The notes: generated by a model from the letters alone, not told the origin. Positions 24,468 through 33,808 are shown, counted from the stretch's first letter. The stretch: 64,000 bases of DNA from DATGMB01 sp035293845 (GCA_035293845.1 DATGMB010000240.1:1-64000), one strand, 5' to 3'. Program-made: numbers and translations.

Positions 24468-25802
24468 ATGCGGGAACCCATCCACATCATCGGCGGCGGG
24501 CTGGCCGGCAGCGAGGCGGCGTGGCAGATTGCGCGGCGGGGCGGGCGGGCCATCCTCTACGAAATGCGTCCGGTGCGGCCCACACCGGCGCATCGCTCGG
24601 ACCGCCTGGCCGAGCTGGTGTGCAGCAACTCGCTCAAATCGGAGCAGGAGAACACCGCGTCCTGGCTGCTCAAGGAGGAGCTGCGGCGCTGCGATGCGCT
24701 GCTGCTGCGCGCGGCCGAAAAGGCGCGCGTGCCCGGCGGCCACGCGCTCACGGTGGACCGCGAGATCTTTTCCGCCGAGGTGACGGCGGCGGTGGCGGGC
24801 GAGCCGCGCATCGAGCTGCGGCGCGAGGAAGTCACGCGCATCCCGGAGGGCATCGTCATCATCGCCACCGGCCCGCTCACCAGCGATGCGCTGGCGCAGG
24901 AGATCGGCCGGCTGACCGGCTCGGACCGCTTGTTTTTCTTCGACAGCATCAGCCCGATCGTGGAGGCCGATTCGGTCGATACCTCGATCGCATTCTGGGC
25001 TTCGCGCTATGGCAAATCGAGCACGGGCACGGACGATTACCTGAACTGCCCGCTAGATCGCGAGCAGTACGAGCGCTTCGTGGACGAGCTGCTGCGTGCG
25101 GAAAGTGTGGCTTCCCACATCGAGGAGAGCGGCACGCCCTTTTTCGAAGCCTGCCTGCCGATCGAAGAGCTGGCGCGGCGCGGGCGCGATACGCTCCGTT
25201 TCGGTCCCATGAAGCCGATGGGGCTCATCGACCCGCGCACCGGACGGAGACCCTGGGCCGCGGTGCAGTTGCGGCAGGAAAACCTGCGCGCCGACAGCTT
25301 CAATCTGGTCGGGTTTCAGAACCACCTGAAGTTCGGCGAGCAGGCGCGCATCCTCCGCATGATTCCCGGCCTCGAGCGCGCCGAGTTCCTGCGCTACGGC
25401 CAGATCCATCGCAACACGTACATCAACGCGCCGGCGCTCCTCACGCCAACGCTGCAACTGCGCGCGCGGCCGGAAGTGTTTTTCGCCGGTCAGATTTCGG
25501 GCGTGGAGGGTTACGTGGAGTCCATCGCGACCGGCCTGATGGCCGGGATGCATGCCGCCGCGCTCGCCTCCGGAAGCGAGCCCCGGCCGCTCGCTGCCGC
25601 CACCGCGATGGGCTCGCTCTGCCGCTACGTCTCGGGCGCCGACCCCAATCGCTACCAGCCGGCCAACATCACCTTCGATCTGCTGCCGCAGCTCGATCCC
25701 GAGACGTATCAGCGGCTGCGGCACGACAAGAAGGCGCGCCACGCCGAGGTCTGCCGCCGCGCTCTGGAAGCGCTGGATCAATACCTGCATGTCCACGTCT
25801 GA
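24468..25802 (+). CDS. trmFO: tRNA m5U54 methyltransferase, folate/FAD-dependent
   Basis: The 444-residue flavoprotein starts with the FAD loop HIIGGGLAGSEAAWQIARRG and has RLAELVCSNSLKSE, ALTVDREIFS, the long insert FFDSISPIVEADSVDTS and GVEGYVESIATGLMAGMHAA near the end. It methylates uridine 54 in the T-loop of tRNAs with methylenetetrahydrofolate as carbon donor. Length is normal. The gene overlaps the downstream recombinase by 14 bases, the same trmFO-xerC order seen in Firmicutes and others. Confidence 0.95.
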   Translation: MREPIHIIGGGLAGSEAAWQIARRGGRAILYEMRPVRPTPAHRSDRLAELVCSNSLKSEQENTASWLLKEELRRCDALLLRAAEKARVPGGHALTVDREIFSAEVTAAVAGEPRIELRREEVTRIPEGIVIIATGPLTSDALAQEIGRLTGSDRLFFFDSISPIVEADSVDTSIAFWASRYGKSSTGTDDYLNCPLDREQYERFVDELLRAESVASHIEESGTPFFEACLPIEELARRGRDTLRFGPMKPMGLIDPRTGRRPWAAVQLRQENLRADSFNLVGFQNHLKFGEQARILRMIPGLERAEFLRYGQIHRNTYINAPALLTPTLQLRARPEVFFAGQISGVEGYVESIATGLMAGMHAAALASGSEPRPLAAATAMGSLCRYVSGADPNRYQPANITFDLLPQLDPETYQRLRHDKKARHAEVCRRALEALDQYLHVHV

Positions 25803-26733
25803 GGATCGGGCCGGGCATGCCCGGCCCCTACAGCCGGCCTCGGAGCTTGCGCGCCAGATCGATCGGTACCGGCAAGAACTGGTGCGGACCGGCGCCTCGC
25901 CCCACACGGTGGACGCTTACGCCGCGGACCTGGCGCAGTTCCTCGAATTCCTCTCGCCGCCCGAAGCCGCGCCGCCCGCGCCATCGGCGGTCGATCTGCT
26001 GATCCTGCGCGAGTGGCTGGCGTGGCTTTACGGGCAGAAGCTCGATCCAGTCACCATCCGGCGCAAGCTGGCGGCGGTGCGCGGGCTGTTCCGCTTCATG
26101 CTGCGCGAAGGCGCGGTCCCGGTCAACGTGGCGCGGCTGGTGCGGACGCCACGCGCGGCGAAACGCCTGCCGGAAGTGCCTTCGGCCGAACAGGTGAACA
26201 GCCTGCTCGATGGGGTGGCCGCGCGCAAGCTCGAGCGGCCGCACCCGGCGCGCGACCGCGCCATTTTCGAGCTGCTCTACGGTTGCGGCATGCGGGTCAG
26301 CGAGCTCGCCGGATTGAACTTGGAGGACATCGACCGCACCGCCGGCTGGCTGCGGCTGCGCGGCAAAGGCCGCAAGGAGCGCCAGGTGCCGCTGCCGCGC
26401 CAGGCGGCGGAGGCGCTGGAGCGGTATCTGGGCGAGCGGCCCGTGGTCCGCGACGAGCCGGCCGTGCTTCTGAACCACCGCGGACGACGCCTCACGCGGC
26501 AAGGCATCGCCGGGATCGTCAAGCTCTACGCCACGTGCCTGGCCGGCGACCCCTCGCTGCATCCTCACAGCTTCCGCCACGCGTATGCCACGCATCTGCT
26601 TTCGGCCGGAGCCGATCTGCGCGCGATTCAGGAGTTGCTCGGCCACGCCCGGCTTTCCACCACGCAGAAGTACACGCAGGTCTCGCTCACCGATCTGATG
26701 GCGGTGTACGATAAGGCGCACCCCAAGGCGTAG
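25789..26733 (+). CDS. xerC: Tyrosine recombinase of the XerC/XerD type
   Basis: From MSTSEDRAG (ATG at 25789, inside trmFO) the protein has 314 residues. An N-terminal SAM-like core-binding domain (RTGASPHTVDAYAADLAQFL) is followed by the catalytic domain with R in GCGMRVSELAGL, K in GKGRKERQVPLP, HSFRHAYATHLL, LGHARLSTTQKYT with the nucleophilic tyrosine. Such enzymes resolve chromosome dimers at dif. Linkage to trmFO supports XerC rather than a phage integrase. The symbol is tentative because only one Xer gene is visible. Confidence 0.9.
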   Translation: MSTSEDRAGHARPLQPASELARQIDRYRQELVRTGASPHTVDAYAADLAQFLEFLSPPEAAPPAPSAVDLLILREWLAWLYGQKLDPVTIRRKLAAVRGLFRFMLREGAVPVNVARLVRTPRAAKRLPEVPSAEQVNSLLDGVAARKLERPHPARDRAIFELLYGCGMRVSELAGLNLEDIDRTAGWLRLRGKGRKERQVPLPRQAAEALERYLGERPVVRDEPAVLLNHRGRRLTRQGIAGIVKLYATCLAGDPSLHPHSFRHAYATHLLSAGADLRAIQELLGHARLSTTQKYTQVSLTDLMAVYDKAHPKA

Positions 26734-26738
26734 CCTGC

Positions 26739-28139
26739 ATGTCCCTCGCCCTGGCAGATCTGAAACGGGAATTCCGTCCCATGCTGCGGCTGGCCGCGCC
26801 GCTGGCAGCGGCCGAGGTCGGCGGGATGGTGATGGGCATCGTGGATACCATCATGGCCGGGCCGCTCGGCCCGGCGGCGGTGGGAGCGGGAATCCTGGGG
26901 AACATGATCTTCTATCCCCTGGCCAGCAGCTTCATCGGCATGCTGCTCGGCATGGATACGCTGGTGGCGCAATCGCATGGCGCGGGCGATCCGCGCGACT
27001 GCCGCCGCACCCTGATCAATGGATTCTGGCTCGGCCTGCTGATCACGCCGTTGATCGCCGGCCTGATCCTGGCGGCTCTGCCGATCATCGCCGCCTCTGG
27101 CGCCAATCCGCGGGTCATGGAGCAGTGCACGCCCTACGCGCACGCGCTGCTGTGGGGAATTCCGGCGTTTATGCTCGCCACGGCGTTCCGGCGCTATCTG
27201 CAGGCGGTGGATATCGTGCACCCGATCACGTTCGCGCTCGTCAGCGCCAACGCGGTCAATGTCGCGGGCGACTGGGCGCTGATGTACGGCCATCTGGGCG
27301 CGCGCGCGATGGGCCTGGCGGGATCCGGATGGTCGACCTCCCTTTCGCGCTTGTACATGATGCTGGTGCTCGGGGGCGCGGTGGTGTGGAACGAGCGGCG
27401 AACGGGCGGACTGCTCTTCCGGATGAGCTGGCGGCCGGATCTGGCGCGCCTCCGCCGGCTCATCGCGCTCGGGCTGCCGGCCACCGGGCAGATTGCGTTC
27501 GAAGGCGCGGTCTTCGGCGTCGTCACGGTGCTGGCGGCCCGGCTGGACGCGGTCTCTCTTGCCGCCCACGGGATCGCTGTGCAGGTCATCGCCACCACAT
27601 TCATGGTGCCGCTGGGGATCAGTTCCGCCGCCGCGGTGCGGGTCGGGCAGGCAATGGGACGCAAGGACGCGCGCGGCGTGGCCGCGGCCGGATGGGCGGC
27701 CCTGCTGCTCAGCAGCCTGTTCATGGGCGCGGCCGGCGTCGCGCTGTGGACTGTGCCTCGCTGGATCGTGCGCGTATTCATCGCCGATGCCGCCGTGATC
27801 GCATCGGGCGCGGTGCTGCTGCGCATCGCCGCGTTCTTCGAGCTGTTCGACGGCCTGCAGATCGTGGCCACCGGCGCGCTAAGGGGCGTTGGCGACACGC
27901 GCACGCCGATGATCGCGCACCTCATCGGCTACTGGGTCATCGGGATGCCGGTGGCGTATGCGCTTTGCTTCCGATTCGGCTGGGGCGCGCCCGGAATCTG
28001 GGTCGGGCTGAGCGCCGCGTTGATCCTGATCGGAGCGGCGCTGGTGTGGGTGTGGCGATCGGCGGCCCTCAAAAACTCCAGAGAACGCTCGTATACCCCG
28101 TATTCGCGTGAAAGTTCTGGTAGTAGCCCAATAAATTGA
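26739..28139 (+). CDS. MATE-family multidrug/cation efflux transporter
   Basis: The 466-residue protein has twelve hydrophobic segments in two halves. The N-half reads LRLAAPLAAAEVGGMVMGIVD and YPLASSFIGMLLGMDTLVAQ; the C-half reads ALGLPATGQIAFEG, AAHGIAVQVIATTFMVPLGI and ATGALRGVGDTRTPM. MATE carriers export cationic compounds using a sodium or proton gradient. It starts 5 bases after xerC. The last 24 codons overlap the end of the convergent MtrB-like gene (71-bp antisense overlap), so the hydrophilic tail (RERSYTPYSRESSGSSPIN) is probably not conserved. Confidence 0.92.
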   Translation: MSLALADLKREFRPMLRLAAPLAAAEVGGMVMGIVDTIMAGPLGPAAVGAGILGNMIFYPLASSFIGMLLGMDTLVAQSHGAGDPRDCRRTLINGFWLGLLITPLIAGLILAALPIIAASGANPRVMEQCTPYAHALLWGIPAFMLATAFRRYLQAVDIVHPITFALVSANAVNVAGDWALMYGHLGARAMGLAGSGWSTSLSRLYMMLVLGGAVVWNERRTGGLLFRMSWRPDLARLRRLIALGLPATGQIAFEGAVFGVVTVLAARLDAVSLAAHGIAVQVIATTFMVPLGISSAAAVRVGQAMGRKDARGVAAAGWAALLLSSLFMGAAGVALWTVPRWIVRVFIADAAVIASGAVLLRIAAFFELFDGLQIVATGALRGVGDTRTPMIAHLIGYWVIGMPVAYALCFRFGWGAPGIWVGLSAALILIGAALVWVWRSAALKNSRERSYTPYSRESSGSSPIN

Positions 28140-30141
28140 ATTGCTGGTTGTAGTTATAAAACTGATATCCCGCGTTCCAACGGAGTTTCTCCGAGATCCG
28201 GATCGATAAGCGCGCCATCGGCGCGTGATAGGTCAGCGGGAACGTCTGCACGGAATCGAGCAGCGATGCGATCGGGTCCGTAACGCCCGCGGGCGCCGGG
28301 GCGGGCCGCCCGTCGCCCGTATCTTTCGTGATCGAATATCCGAGGTACACATCCGCGCGCCGCCGGACGGCGAAGTGCGCCGCCAGCGTGCCGGAATGGA
28401 TGTTGCTCAAGTAATACGACACATAGCCCGTTTGTAATTGCGTGCGGAAGCCGGCGCCGGCGAAGAACGCGAGGCCGCCGGTAGTGTCCAGGTGCAGCTT
28501 GAGGTAACTGGCGTCGATCGAAAACCAATCCCGCGGCGTCCAGGAGCCGCCCGCGCTGTACTGCCGCGAATGCGAATCGAACGGCGTGAGTGTGGAGGGC
28601 GCGTTCAGGTTGTAATCCTGGCGGTATCCCGCGGAAAGCTGCACGCGGCGCGTGCGGTACTCGGCGCGGCCATGGATCGAGTGGAAGTTCTTCTCGCTGA
28701 CCGGCGTGAGCGGGTTATTCGACCGCCCGATGCCCGCGTCGAGGGTCACGCTGAAGGGCTTCCACGGCCGGAAGCGCACTCCGGCGCGCGCCGAGTTCAT
28801 ATGGTTGCTGACCTGGTAGACATCGTTCTCGGTGGAGTTGGCGAAGGCGGGAATGGTGAGCCCTTCCACGGTGCGCACGGGCCGGTCGGAGTAATCGTAG
28901 CCCGCGAAAAAGCCGAGCTTCGGGGTGAGCCGGTAATCTACGGTGGTCGCGTTGGTGTACATGCGCACGCCGAGATAGCGGAAGTAAACCGTCGCGCCGG
29001 TGTTGAGCCCGTTGTCTAGTTCGGTGTAACTGGAAGGCCCGTCCGTGCGGTTGCTCAGCACCGATGTCCCGTTGGTCACGGTCAGCCGTTCGGTGGGAAA
29101 TAACTGCACGGTGAAGTTGCCGGCGAGGTCGTCGCGATGGGCATTGCCGCCGGCAACGATCTGGCGGGCAGCGGCCGCGCCGAACTGGCTCGTGCCGAGC
29201 GCCAGCTCATCCAGCAGGAAGTCGTTATTGCCGCTGACATAGGTGAGACGCGCGTCCATACCCCAGCGTTTGCGGCGCGTGAACAGGTTGCCGAGCCAGC
29301 CGGGATTGGCGCCGTGGATGGGCGCGGCGCGGTTGAAGTGATTGAGCACGGTCTGGTCGCCCGGCGTGGCGGAGCCGATGGCGCCGGCGGCGGCCGAGTA
29401 GGGCGTGTCGTCCTTGAAAAAATCCCAGCGCCGCGTGACGGTGAAGCGGAATCCGGCAAAATCGAATTCGGCGCCCAGGCGGTACTCGTTCCAGTGGCGC
29501 TTTACATCCAGGAACACCGGGTAGCCGCTCCCGTTGGGATCGAACTCCTGCGCGGTGGAAAGCGCCGGGCCATCCTCCGTGTTCCGGCCGTAACCGAGGT
29601 GGAAGCGGATGCGCGACTGAGGGAACAGCGTCAGCTCGTGGTCCTGCATGCGCCGCTCGGTATCCATGCTGTGCAGCCCCTGGGTTGCGAGCAGCGGGAC
29701 CGCGCCGGAAATGCCGAGACCGTAATTGCCCGTGGCGGTCAGGGCCGGATTGTAGTAATCGTCCAGGCGCCAGAGCAGATCGTACCGGTAGAGGCCGTTC
29801 TTTTCCGCGTGAAGCATGGCGGACTGGTACGGATCGCCGCCAAGGCCCAGAGTGTTCAGCAGAATCTCGTCGAACAGGCGGCCGTGGCCGTCGCGGGAAC
29901 GGATGGCGAAACTGCTCCCCAGCAGCCGCGCGCCATCATGGTAGTTATCGACGCTGCGGTACATGCCAAGATCGCCGCCCGGCATCGCCCAGCGGTAGCC
30001 GAGTTCCCAGGACTGCGTGATGTTGTAGTCGCTGCTGTTTTCGCCGCGCGGCCCGCCGACCTGCGCCGGGGTGGGCGCCACGGGTTCCTGGGCCGCCGCC
30101 GCCACTGCCAGTCCCACGAGAATGCAGATACGCGTCGCCAT
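28069..30141 (-). CDS. Outer-membrane beta-barrel of an MtrB/PioB-like electron conduit
   Basis: The start is set at MATRICILVGLAVAAAA (30139-30141), a signal peptide; an upstream in-frame extension is antisense to the cytochrome and is rejected. The 690 residues are rich in alternating aromatic/polar strands (LGYRWAMPGGDLGMYRSVDN, RRVQLSAGYRQDYNL, WDFFKDDTPYSAAAGA) and end in phenylalanine (TSVLWSF), the outer-membrane insertion signal. It starts 5 bases after a decaheme cytochrome gene. In MtrAB-type systems the barrel sheathes the cytochrome across the outer membrane. The CXXC of classic MtrB is not visible, so the family call rests on context and barrel features. Confidence 0.8.
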   Translation of the reverse strand: MATRICILVGLAVAAAAQEPVAPTPAQVGGPRGENSSDYNITQSWELGYRWAMPGGDLGMYRSVDNYHDGARLLGSSFAIRSRDGHGRLFDEILLNTLGLGGDPYQSAMLHAEKNGLYRYDLLWRLDDYYNPALTATGNYGLGISGAVPLLATQGLHSMDTERRMQDHELTLFPQSRIRFHLGYGRNTEDGPALSTAQEFDPNGSGYPVFLDVKRHWNEYRLGAEFDFAGFRFTVTRRWDFFKDDTPYSAAAGAIGSATPGDQTVLNHFNRAAPIHGANPGWLGNLFTRRKRWGMDARLTYVSGNNDFLLDELALGTSQFGAAAARQIVAGGNAHRDDLAGNFTVQLFPTERLTVTNGTSVLSNRTDGPSSYTELDNGLNTGATVYFRYLGVRMYTNATTVDYRLTPKLGFFAGYDYSDRPVRTVEGLTIPAFANSTENDVYQVSNHMNSARAGVRFRPWKPFSVTLDAGIGRSNNPLTPVSEKNFHSIHGRAEYRTRRVQLSAGYRQDYNLNAPSTLTPFDSHSRQYSAGGSWTPRDWFSIDASYLKLHLDTTGGLAFFAGAGFRTQLQTGYVSYYLSNIHSGTLAAHFAVRRRADVYLGYSITKDTGDGRPAPAPAGVTDPIASLLDSVQTFPLTYHAPMARLSIRISEKLRWNAGYQFYNYNQQFNLLGYYQNFHANTGYTSVLWSF

Positions 30142-30146
30142 GCGGT

Positions 30147-31088
30147 TCACCTCAGGAAATACTGGTCGGCATTGGACCCGTGAATGCGCACGTGGCACGC
30201 CGTGCACCGCTGGAATCGGGGGTCGAGCAGATTGTGCCGCGCCGATTGAATATCCACGCCCTGGTTGCGCGTGCCGGAGCCGCCGCCGTTGTGGCATTCC
30301 AGGCAGAGCGTGAACACCACCGGCCGCCGCAGCAGGCGGGCATTCATCGAGCCGTGCGGATAATGGCAAGTGTTGCAGCCCTCCACCGCCACCGAGGGAT
30401 GCTCGTAAACGAACGGCCCGCGCTTATCCGCATGGCATTTCAGGCACGGCTGCTCATTGCCCAGAGCCTGCTCGACCATGCGCGGCCGCTGCCCCATCGC
30501 GGAGGTGGGAGCGAAGGCGCCGTGCGGATTGTGGCAGTCCGAGCATTCCATGAAGCCCTCGTCGACGCGGTGTTTCGAGGGCATGGCGAACTGCGCGCGA
30601 ATGGTGGCGTGGCAGGTATAGCACAGCTCGTGCTCCGGCTTGGCCAGCAGGTGGCGGGACGCGGAGGAATGGTGGATCGAGTGGCAGTTCGTGCAGGCCA
30701 CACCGTTCAACGTGTGCTCCGAGCGCTGGATGTTGACCTTGCCGAAATCGCGCGCGTGGCATCCCAGGCAGTCCTCCATCACCTGGGCGGTGGTCATGAG
30801 CGAGAACGCGTGCGGAATCGTCGCCTTGCCGCCGCGCGCCTCCACGTGCGCCGCGCCCGGGCCGTGGCAGCCCTCGCAGCCGCTCCGCGCCGGCGGCGCG
30901 TCGCCCGAAACCAGGGTCTTGAAATGCGGATTGCGGTAAAAATTATGCCAGACGTCCGGATGGCAAGTGCGGCACGCGTTGCTTCCCACGAAGCCGCCGG
31001 GGGCGTGGGTTACGTTCAATTGGGTCTGCGCCGCCGCCACCCCCACCCACACCAAGAACCAAAGGACCAGCCACCCGGCGCGTGCCAT
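30147..31088 (-). CDS. Periplasmic decaheme c-type cytochrome, DmsE/MtrA-like
   Basis: The 313-residue exported protein (signal ending VGVAAAQ) has ten CxxCH haem sites: CRTCH, CEGCH, CLGCH, CTNCH, CYTCH, CSDCH, CLKCH, CNTCH, CLECH and CTACH. The layout GFVGSNACRTCH with a distal histidine, and GCEGCHGPGAAH, fits the DmsE/MtrA decaheme family that passes electrons across the outer membrane. Its ATG has TATCAT (31101-31096) 7 nt upstream and no Shine-Dalgarno. The barrel gene follows in the same operon. No outer-surface cytochrome (MtrC/OmcA) and no inner-membrane quinol oxidase gene is adjacent. Confidence 0.93.
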   Translation of the reverse strand: MARAGWLVLWFLVWVGVAAAQTQLNVTHAPGGFVGSNACRTCHPDVWHNFYRNPHFKTLVSGDAPPARSGCEGCHGPGAAHVEARGGKATIPHAFSLMTTAQVMEDCLGCHARDFGKVNIQRSEHTLNGVACTNCHSIHHSSASRHLLAKPEHELCYTCHATIRAQFAMPSKHRVDEGFMECSDCHNPHGAFAPTSAMGQRPRMVEQALGNEQPCLKCHADKRGPFVYEHPSVAVEGCNTCHYPHGSMNARLLRRPVVFTLCLECHNGGGSGTRNQGVDIQSARHNLLDPRFQRCTACHVRIHGSNADQYFLR

Positions 31089-31126
31089 ACTCAGAATGAT
31101 ACTGAAGTGTTTGGGTCTTAGAACAC

Positions 31127-32506
31127 ATGGGAAAAGAATTTACCTTGGCTCCGCACTCTTTTCCGCCGGTTCAAACGAAATACCGGCGGGTAGCGACCCC
31201 GCTGCCGGTTCCGGAGTCGCTTCCGGCGCTCGAAAAGCTGTATGAGTGCGAGCCGCGCGCCATGCGCGGCCAGCCGCCGGTGGTGTGGCACCGGGCGGAG
31301 GGTTTTCAGGTCTGGGATGCCTGGGGAAACTGCTGGATCGACTGGTCCTCCGGCGTGCTCATCGCCAACGCCGGCCATGGCCGCCGGGAGATCGCCGATG
31401 CGATTGCGGCCCAGGCCCAGGCCCATCTGCTCACCAGCTTCTCTTTCGCCAATGAACCGCGGGCGCGGCTGGCTGAAAAGCTGGTTTCGATTCTCCCCGA
31501 ACCGCTCAAGAAGGTGTTTCTCTACAGCGTCGGCTCGGAGGCCGTAGAGTGCGCCTTGAAACTGTGCCGCACCTGGGGCGTCAAGACGGGCGGGCGCTCC
31601 AAGCACGTCATCGTCTCCTATGACAAGGCGTTCCACGGCCGCACGCTCGGGGCGCAGCAGGCCGGCGGCATCCCAGAGCTGAAGCAGTGGATCGTCAACC
31701 TGGACCCCGGCTTTGTGCAGGTCCCCTTTCCGGACGGTTTCCGCACACCGGACACATCCTTCGAGAGTTTCGAGCGCGCCCTGCGCGAGCGGGGCGTCGA
31801 GCCGCAGAACGTGGCGGGCGTGATTCTCGAAACCTATCAGGGCGGGAGCGCGGCTTTTGCGCCCGTGCGCTATATGGAGGCGCTGCGGCAGTGGTGCACC
31901 GGGCACAAGGCCCTGCTGGTCTGTGACGAGATCCAGGCCGGCTTCGGCCGCACCGGCACGCTATGGGGCTTCGAGCAATACGGTATCGTGCCGGATATTG
32001 CGGTGTTCGGCAAGGGAATCTCCGGCTCGCTGCCGCTTTCCGCCGTGGCCGGCCGTCCCGAGGTGCTGGATCTGTATCCGCCGCTCAGCATGACTTCGAG
32101 CCATGCCGGCAACCCCGTCTGCTGCGCCGCCGCGCTGGCCTCCATCGATCTGGTCCTGAACGAAAAGCTGGCGGAGCGCGCCCGCAAGAGCGGCGCCGTC
32201 CTGCACCGCGGGCTTAAGGCCATGGCCGCCCGCTTCCCGCAGATCGGCTGTGTCGCGGGCAAGGGACTGGTCGCCGGCCTGGCCTGCGTCCGGCCCGGCA
32301 CCACGGAGCCCGATGCCGACCTGGCTTTCGACGTGGTGCAGCGCGCGCTGCACAAGGGCGTGCTCATGTTCGCCCCCGTCGGGTTCGGCGGCGCGACGAT
32401 TAAAATCTGCCCTCCGCTGGTGATTCCGGAGGACGCGGTGATCGAGAGCGTCCAGGCCCTGGAGGAAGCCTTCGCGGAAAGCGTGCGGCAGGCGGCCAGT
32501 GCGTGA
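31127..32506 (+). CDS. Class III PLP-dependent aminotransferase
   Basis: The 459-residue protein is full length for the 4-aminobutyrate/ornithine aminotransferase group. Motifs: WDAWGNCWIDWSSGVLIANAG, VGSEAVECALKLCRTWG, SYDKAFHGRTLGAQ, VAGVILETYQGG, LVCDEIQAGFGRTG and VFGKGISGSLPLSAV with the Schiff-base lysine. It is divergent from the cytochrome operon with 38 bp between starts. The Gfo/Idh/MocA gene overlaps its stop, so both probably act on one amino-sugar or keto-sugar metabolite. The exact substrate is unknown. Confidence 0.9.
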   Translation: MGKEFTLAPHSFPPVQTKYRRVATPLPVPESLPALEKLYECEPRAMRGQPPVVWHRAEGFQVWDAWGNCWIDWSSGVLIANAGHGRREIADAIAAQAQAHLLTSFSFANEPRARLAEKLVSILPEPLKKVFLYSVGSEAVECALKLCRTWGVKTGGRSKHVIVSYDKAFHGRTLGAQQAGGIPELKQWIVNLDPGFVQVPFPDGFRTPDTSFESFERALRERGVEPQNVAGVILETYQGGSAAFAPVRYMEALRQWCTGHKALLVCDEIQAGFGRTGTLWGFEQYGIVPDIAVFGKGISGSLPLSAVAGRPEVLDLYPPLSMTSSHAGNPVCCAAALASIDLVLNEKLAERARKSGAVLHRGLKAMAARFPQIGCVAGKGLVAGLACVRPGTTEPDADLAFDVVQRALHKGVLMFAPVGFGGATIKICPPLVIPEDAVIESVQALEEAFAESVRQAASA

Positions 32507-33678
32507 TGGATGTCCTCCTCATCGGCGCGGGGATGATCGCCCACGATCAGATTCTGCCCTCGCTGCTTCATCTCCAGCGACGGGGGCGGATCGGCGAAAT
32601 CTCCGTCTGCGCCTCCACGCACGAATCCGTCCGCCGGCTCGCCGAAGCGGAGGCGATCCGCCGCGCATTTCCCGGCCAGTCCTTTCGCATGCACCCGGCC
32701 GCGCCCGCGCCCGCGCCACAGCCGGAACTCTACCGCGCGGTCCTGGCCGGTCTGCCGCCGCGGCAGTTGGCGGTGATCGCGCTGCCGGACCAACTGCACT
32801 ACGAAGCCGTCATGGAGGCGCTTCACCGCGATCAGCATGTCTGCGTGGTCAAGCCGCTGGTGCTGCGCCACGCTGAGGCCGCCGCTATCCGGGACGAGGC
32901 CCGCCGCCGCAATCTCCTCGTCGGCGTGGAATACCACAAGCGCTTCGACGATCGCAGCCTGCTCGCCCGCCGCGCCTACCGCGAGGGCCGCTTCGGCGAG
33001 TTCCGGCTCGGCACGGCCTGCCTGCTCGAAAAGTGGTATTACCGCCACTCCAACTTCCAGAACTGGATGACCGCCGAGCACTCCGACGCGTTCACTTATA
33101 TCGGCTGCCATTACGTGGACCTGGTCCACTTCATCACCGGCCTCCTGCCCGCGGCCGTCAGCGTTTACGGCATTCTGGACCGCTTTCCGAACGGCCGCGA
33201 GGGCTATCTTTGGACCGATGCCCGCGTCCTGTGGAGCAACGGCGCCTGCCTGAACGTGCAGAACGCTCTCGGGTTTCCCGATGCCGCGCCCGGCAGCAAC
33301 ACGCAGGGCCTCACGCTCTATTGCCAGGGAGGCGATGCCGGCGGCTGGCTGGCGCATTCCGATCAATACCGCGGCTTGCAGCACTGCTATGTCTCGCCCC
33401 CGTCTTACACCGAGCCCAGCCCCGACTATTTTCAGTACGTGGACGCCGGCGGCCCCGGCCTCAATCCCGTCGGCTACGGCTTCCGCTCGATCGAGGCGAT
33501 CGTGGAGGCGGCCATTGCGGTCGAAAGTGGCCGCAAAACGCTCGAGGAGATCGATGCGGCGGGCCTCATCGCCACGCCCGCCAACAGCAGCTATAACGAG
33601 CGGGTGATCGAGGCCGCGCGCGAATCCATCCGGAACGGCGGCCGCGAGGTCCGCTTCGCGGCGGAAGCGCAGGTATGA
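32506..33678 (+). CDS. Gfo/Idh/MocA family oxidoreductase
   Basis: The 390-residue protein (ATG overlapping the TGA of the aminotransferase) has an N-terminal Rossmann fold (MDVLLIGAGMIAHDQILPS), VIALPDQLHYEAVMEALHRD with VVKPLVLRHAEAAAI in place of the usual EKP, and GVEYHKRFDDRSLLAR. The C-terminal substrate domain includes YIGCHYVDLVHFITGL, which resembles the catalytic histidine region. NAD(P)-dependent oxidation of a sugar or cyclitol is expected. It has no signal peptide, unlike the Tat-dependent relative at 56769-58043. Confidence 0.88.
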   Translation: MDVLLIGAGMIAHDQILPSLLHLQRRGRIGEISVCASTHESVRRLAEAEAIRRAFPGQSFRMHPAAPAPAPQPELYRAVLAGLPPRQLAVIALPDQLHYEAVMEALHRDQHVCVVKPLVLRHAEAAAIRDEARRRNLLVGVEYHKRFDDRSLLARRAYREGRFGEFRLGTACLLEKWYYRHSNFQNWMTAEHSDAFTYIGCHYVDLVHFITGLLPAAVSVYGILDRFPNGREGYLWTDARVLWSNGACLNVQNALGFPDAAPGSNTQGLTLYCQGGDAGGWLAHSDQYRGLQHCYVSPPSYTEPSPDYFQYVDAGGPGLNPVGYGFRSIEAIVEAAIAVESGRKTLEEIDAAGLIATPANSSYNERVIEAARESIRNGGREVRFAAEAQV

Positions 33679-33808
33679 GCGCGTGCGTATTTCGTCTCCG
33701 TACGGCAGCGCGCGCCGCATTCCGCCGGGCGTCGCATTTCCCACAAGCGGGGTTTGACACCGGATCGCGCGCGCACGATGATGGCGCTTGACGGATGGCA
33801 GAGGTTCC

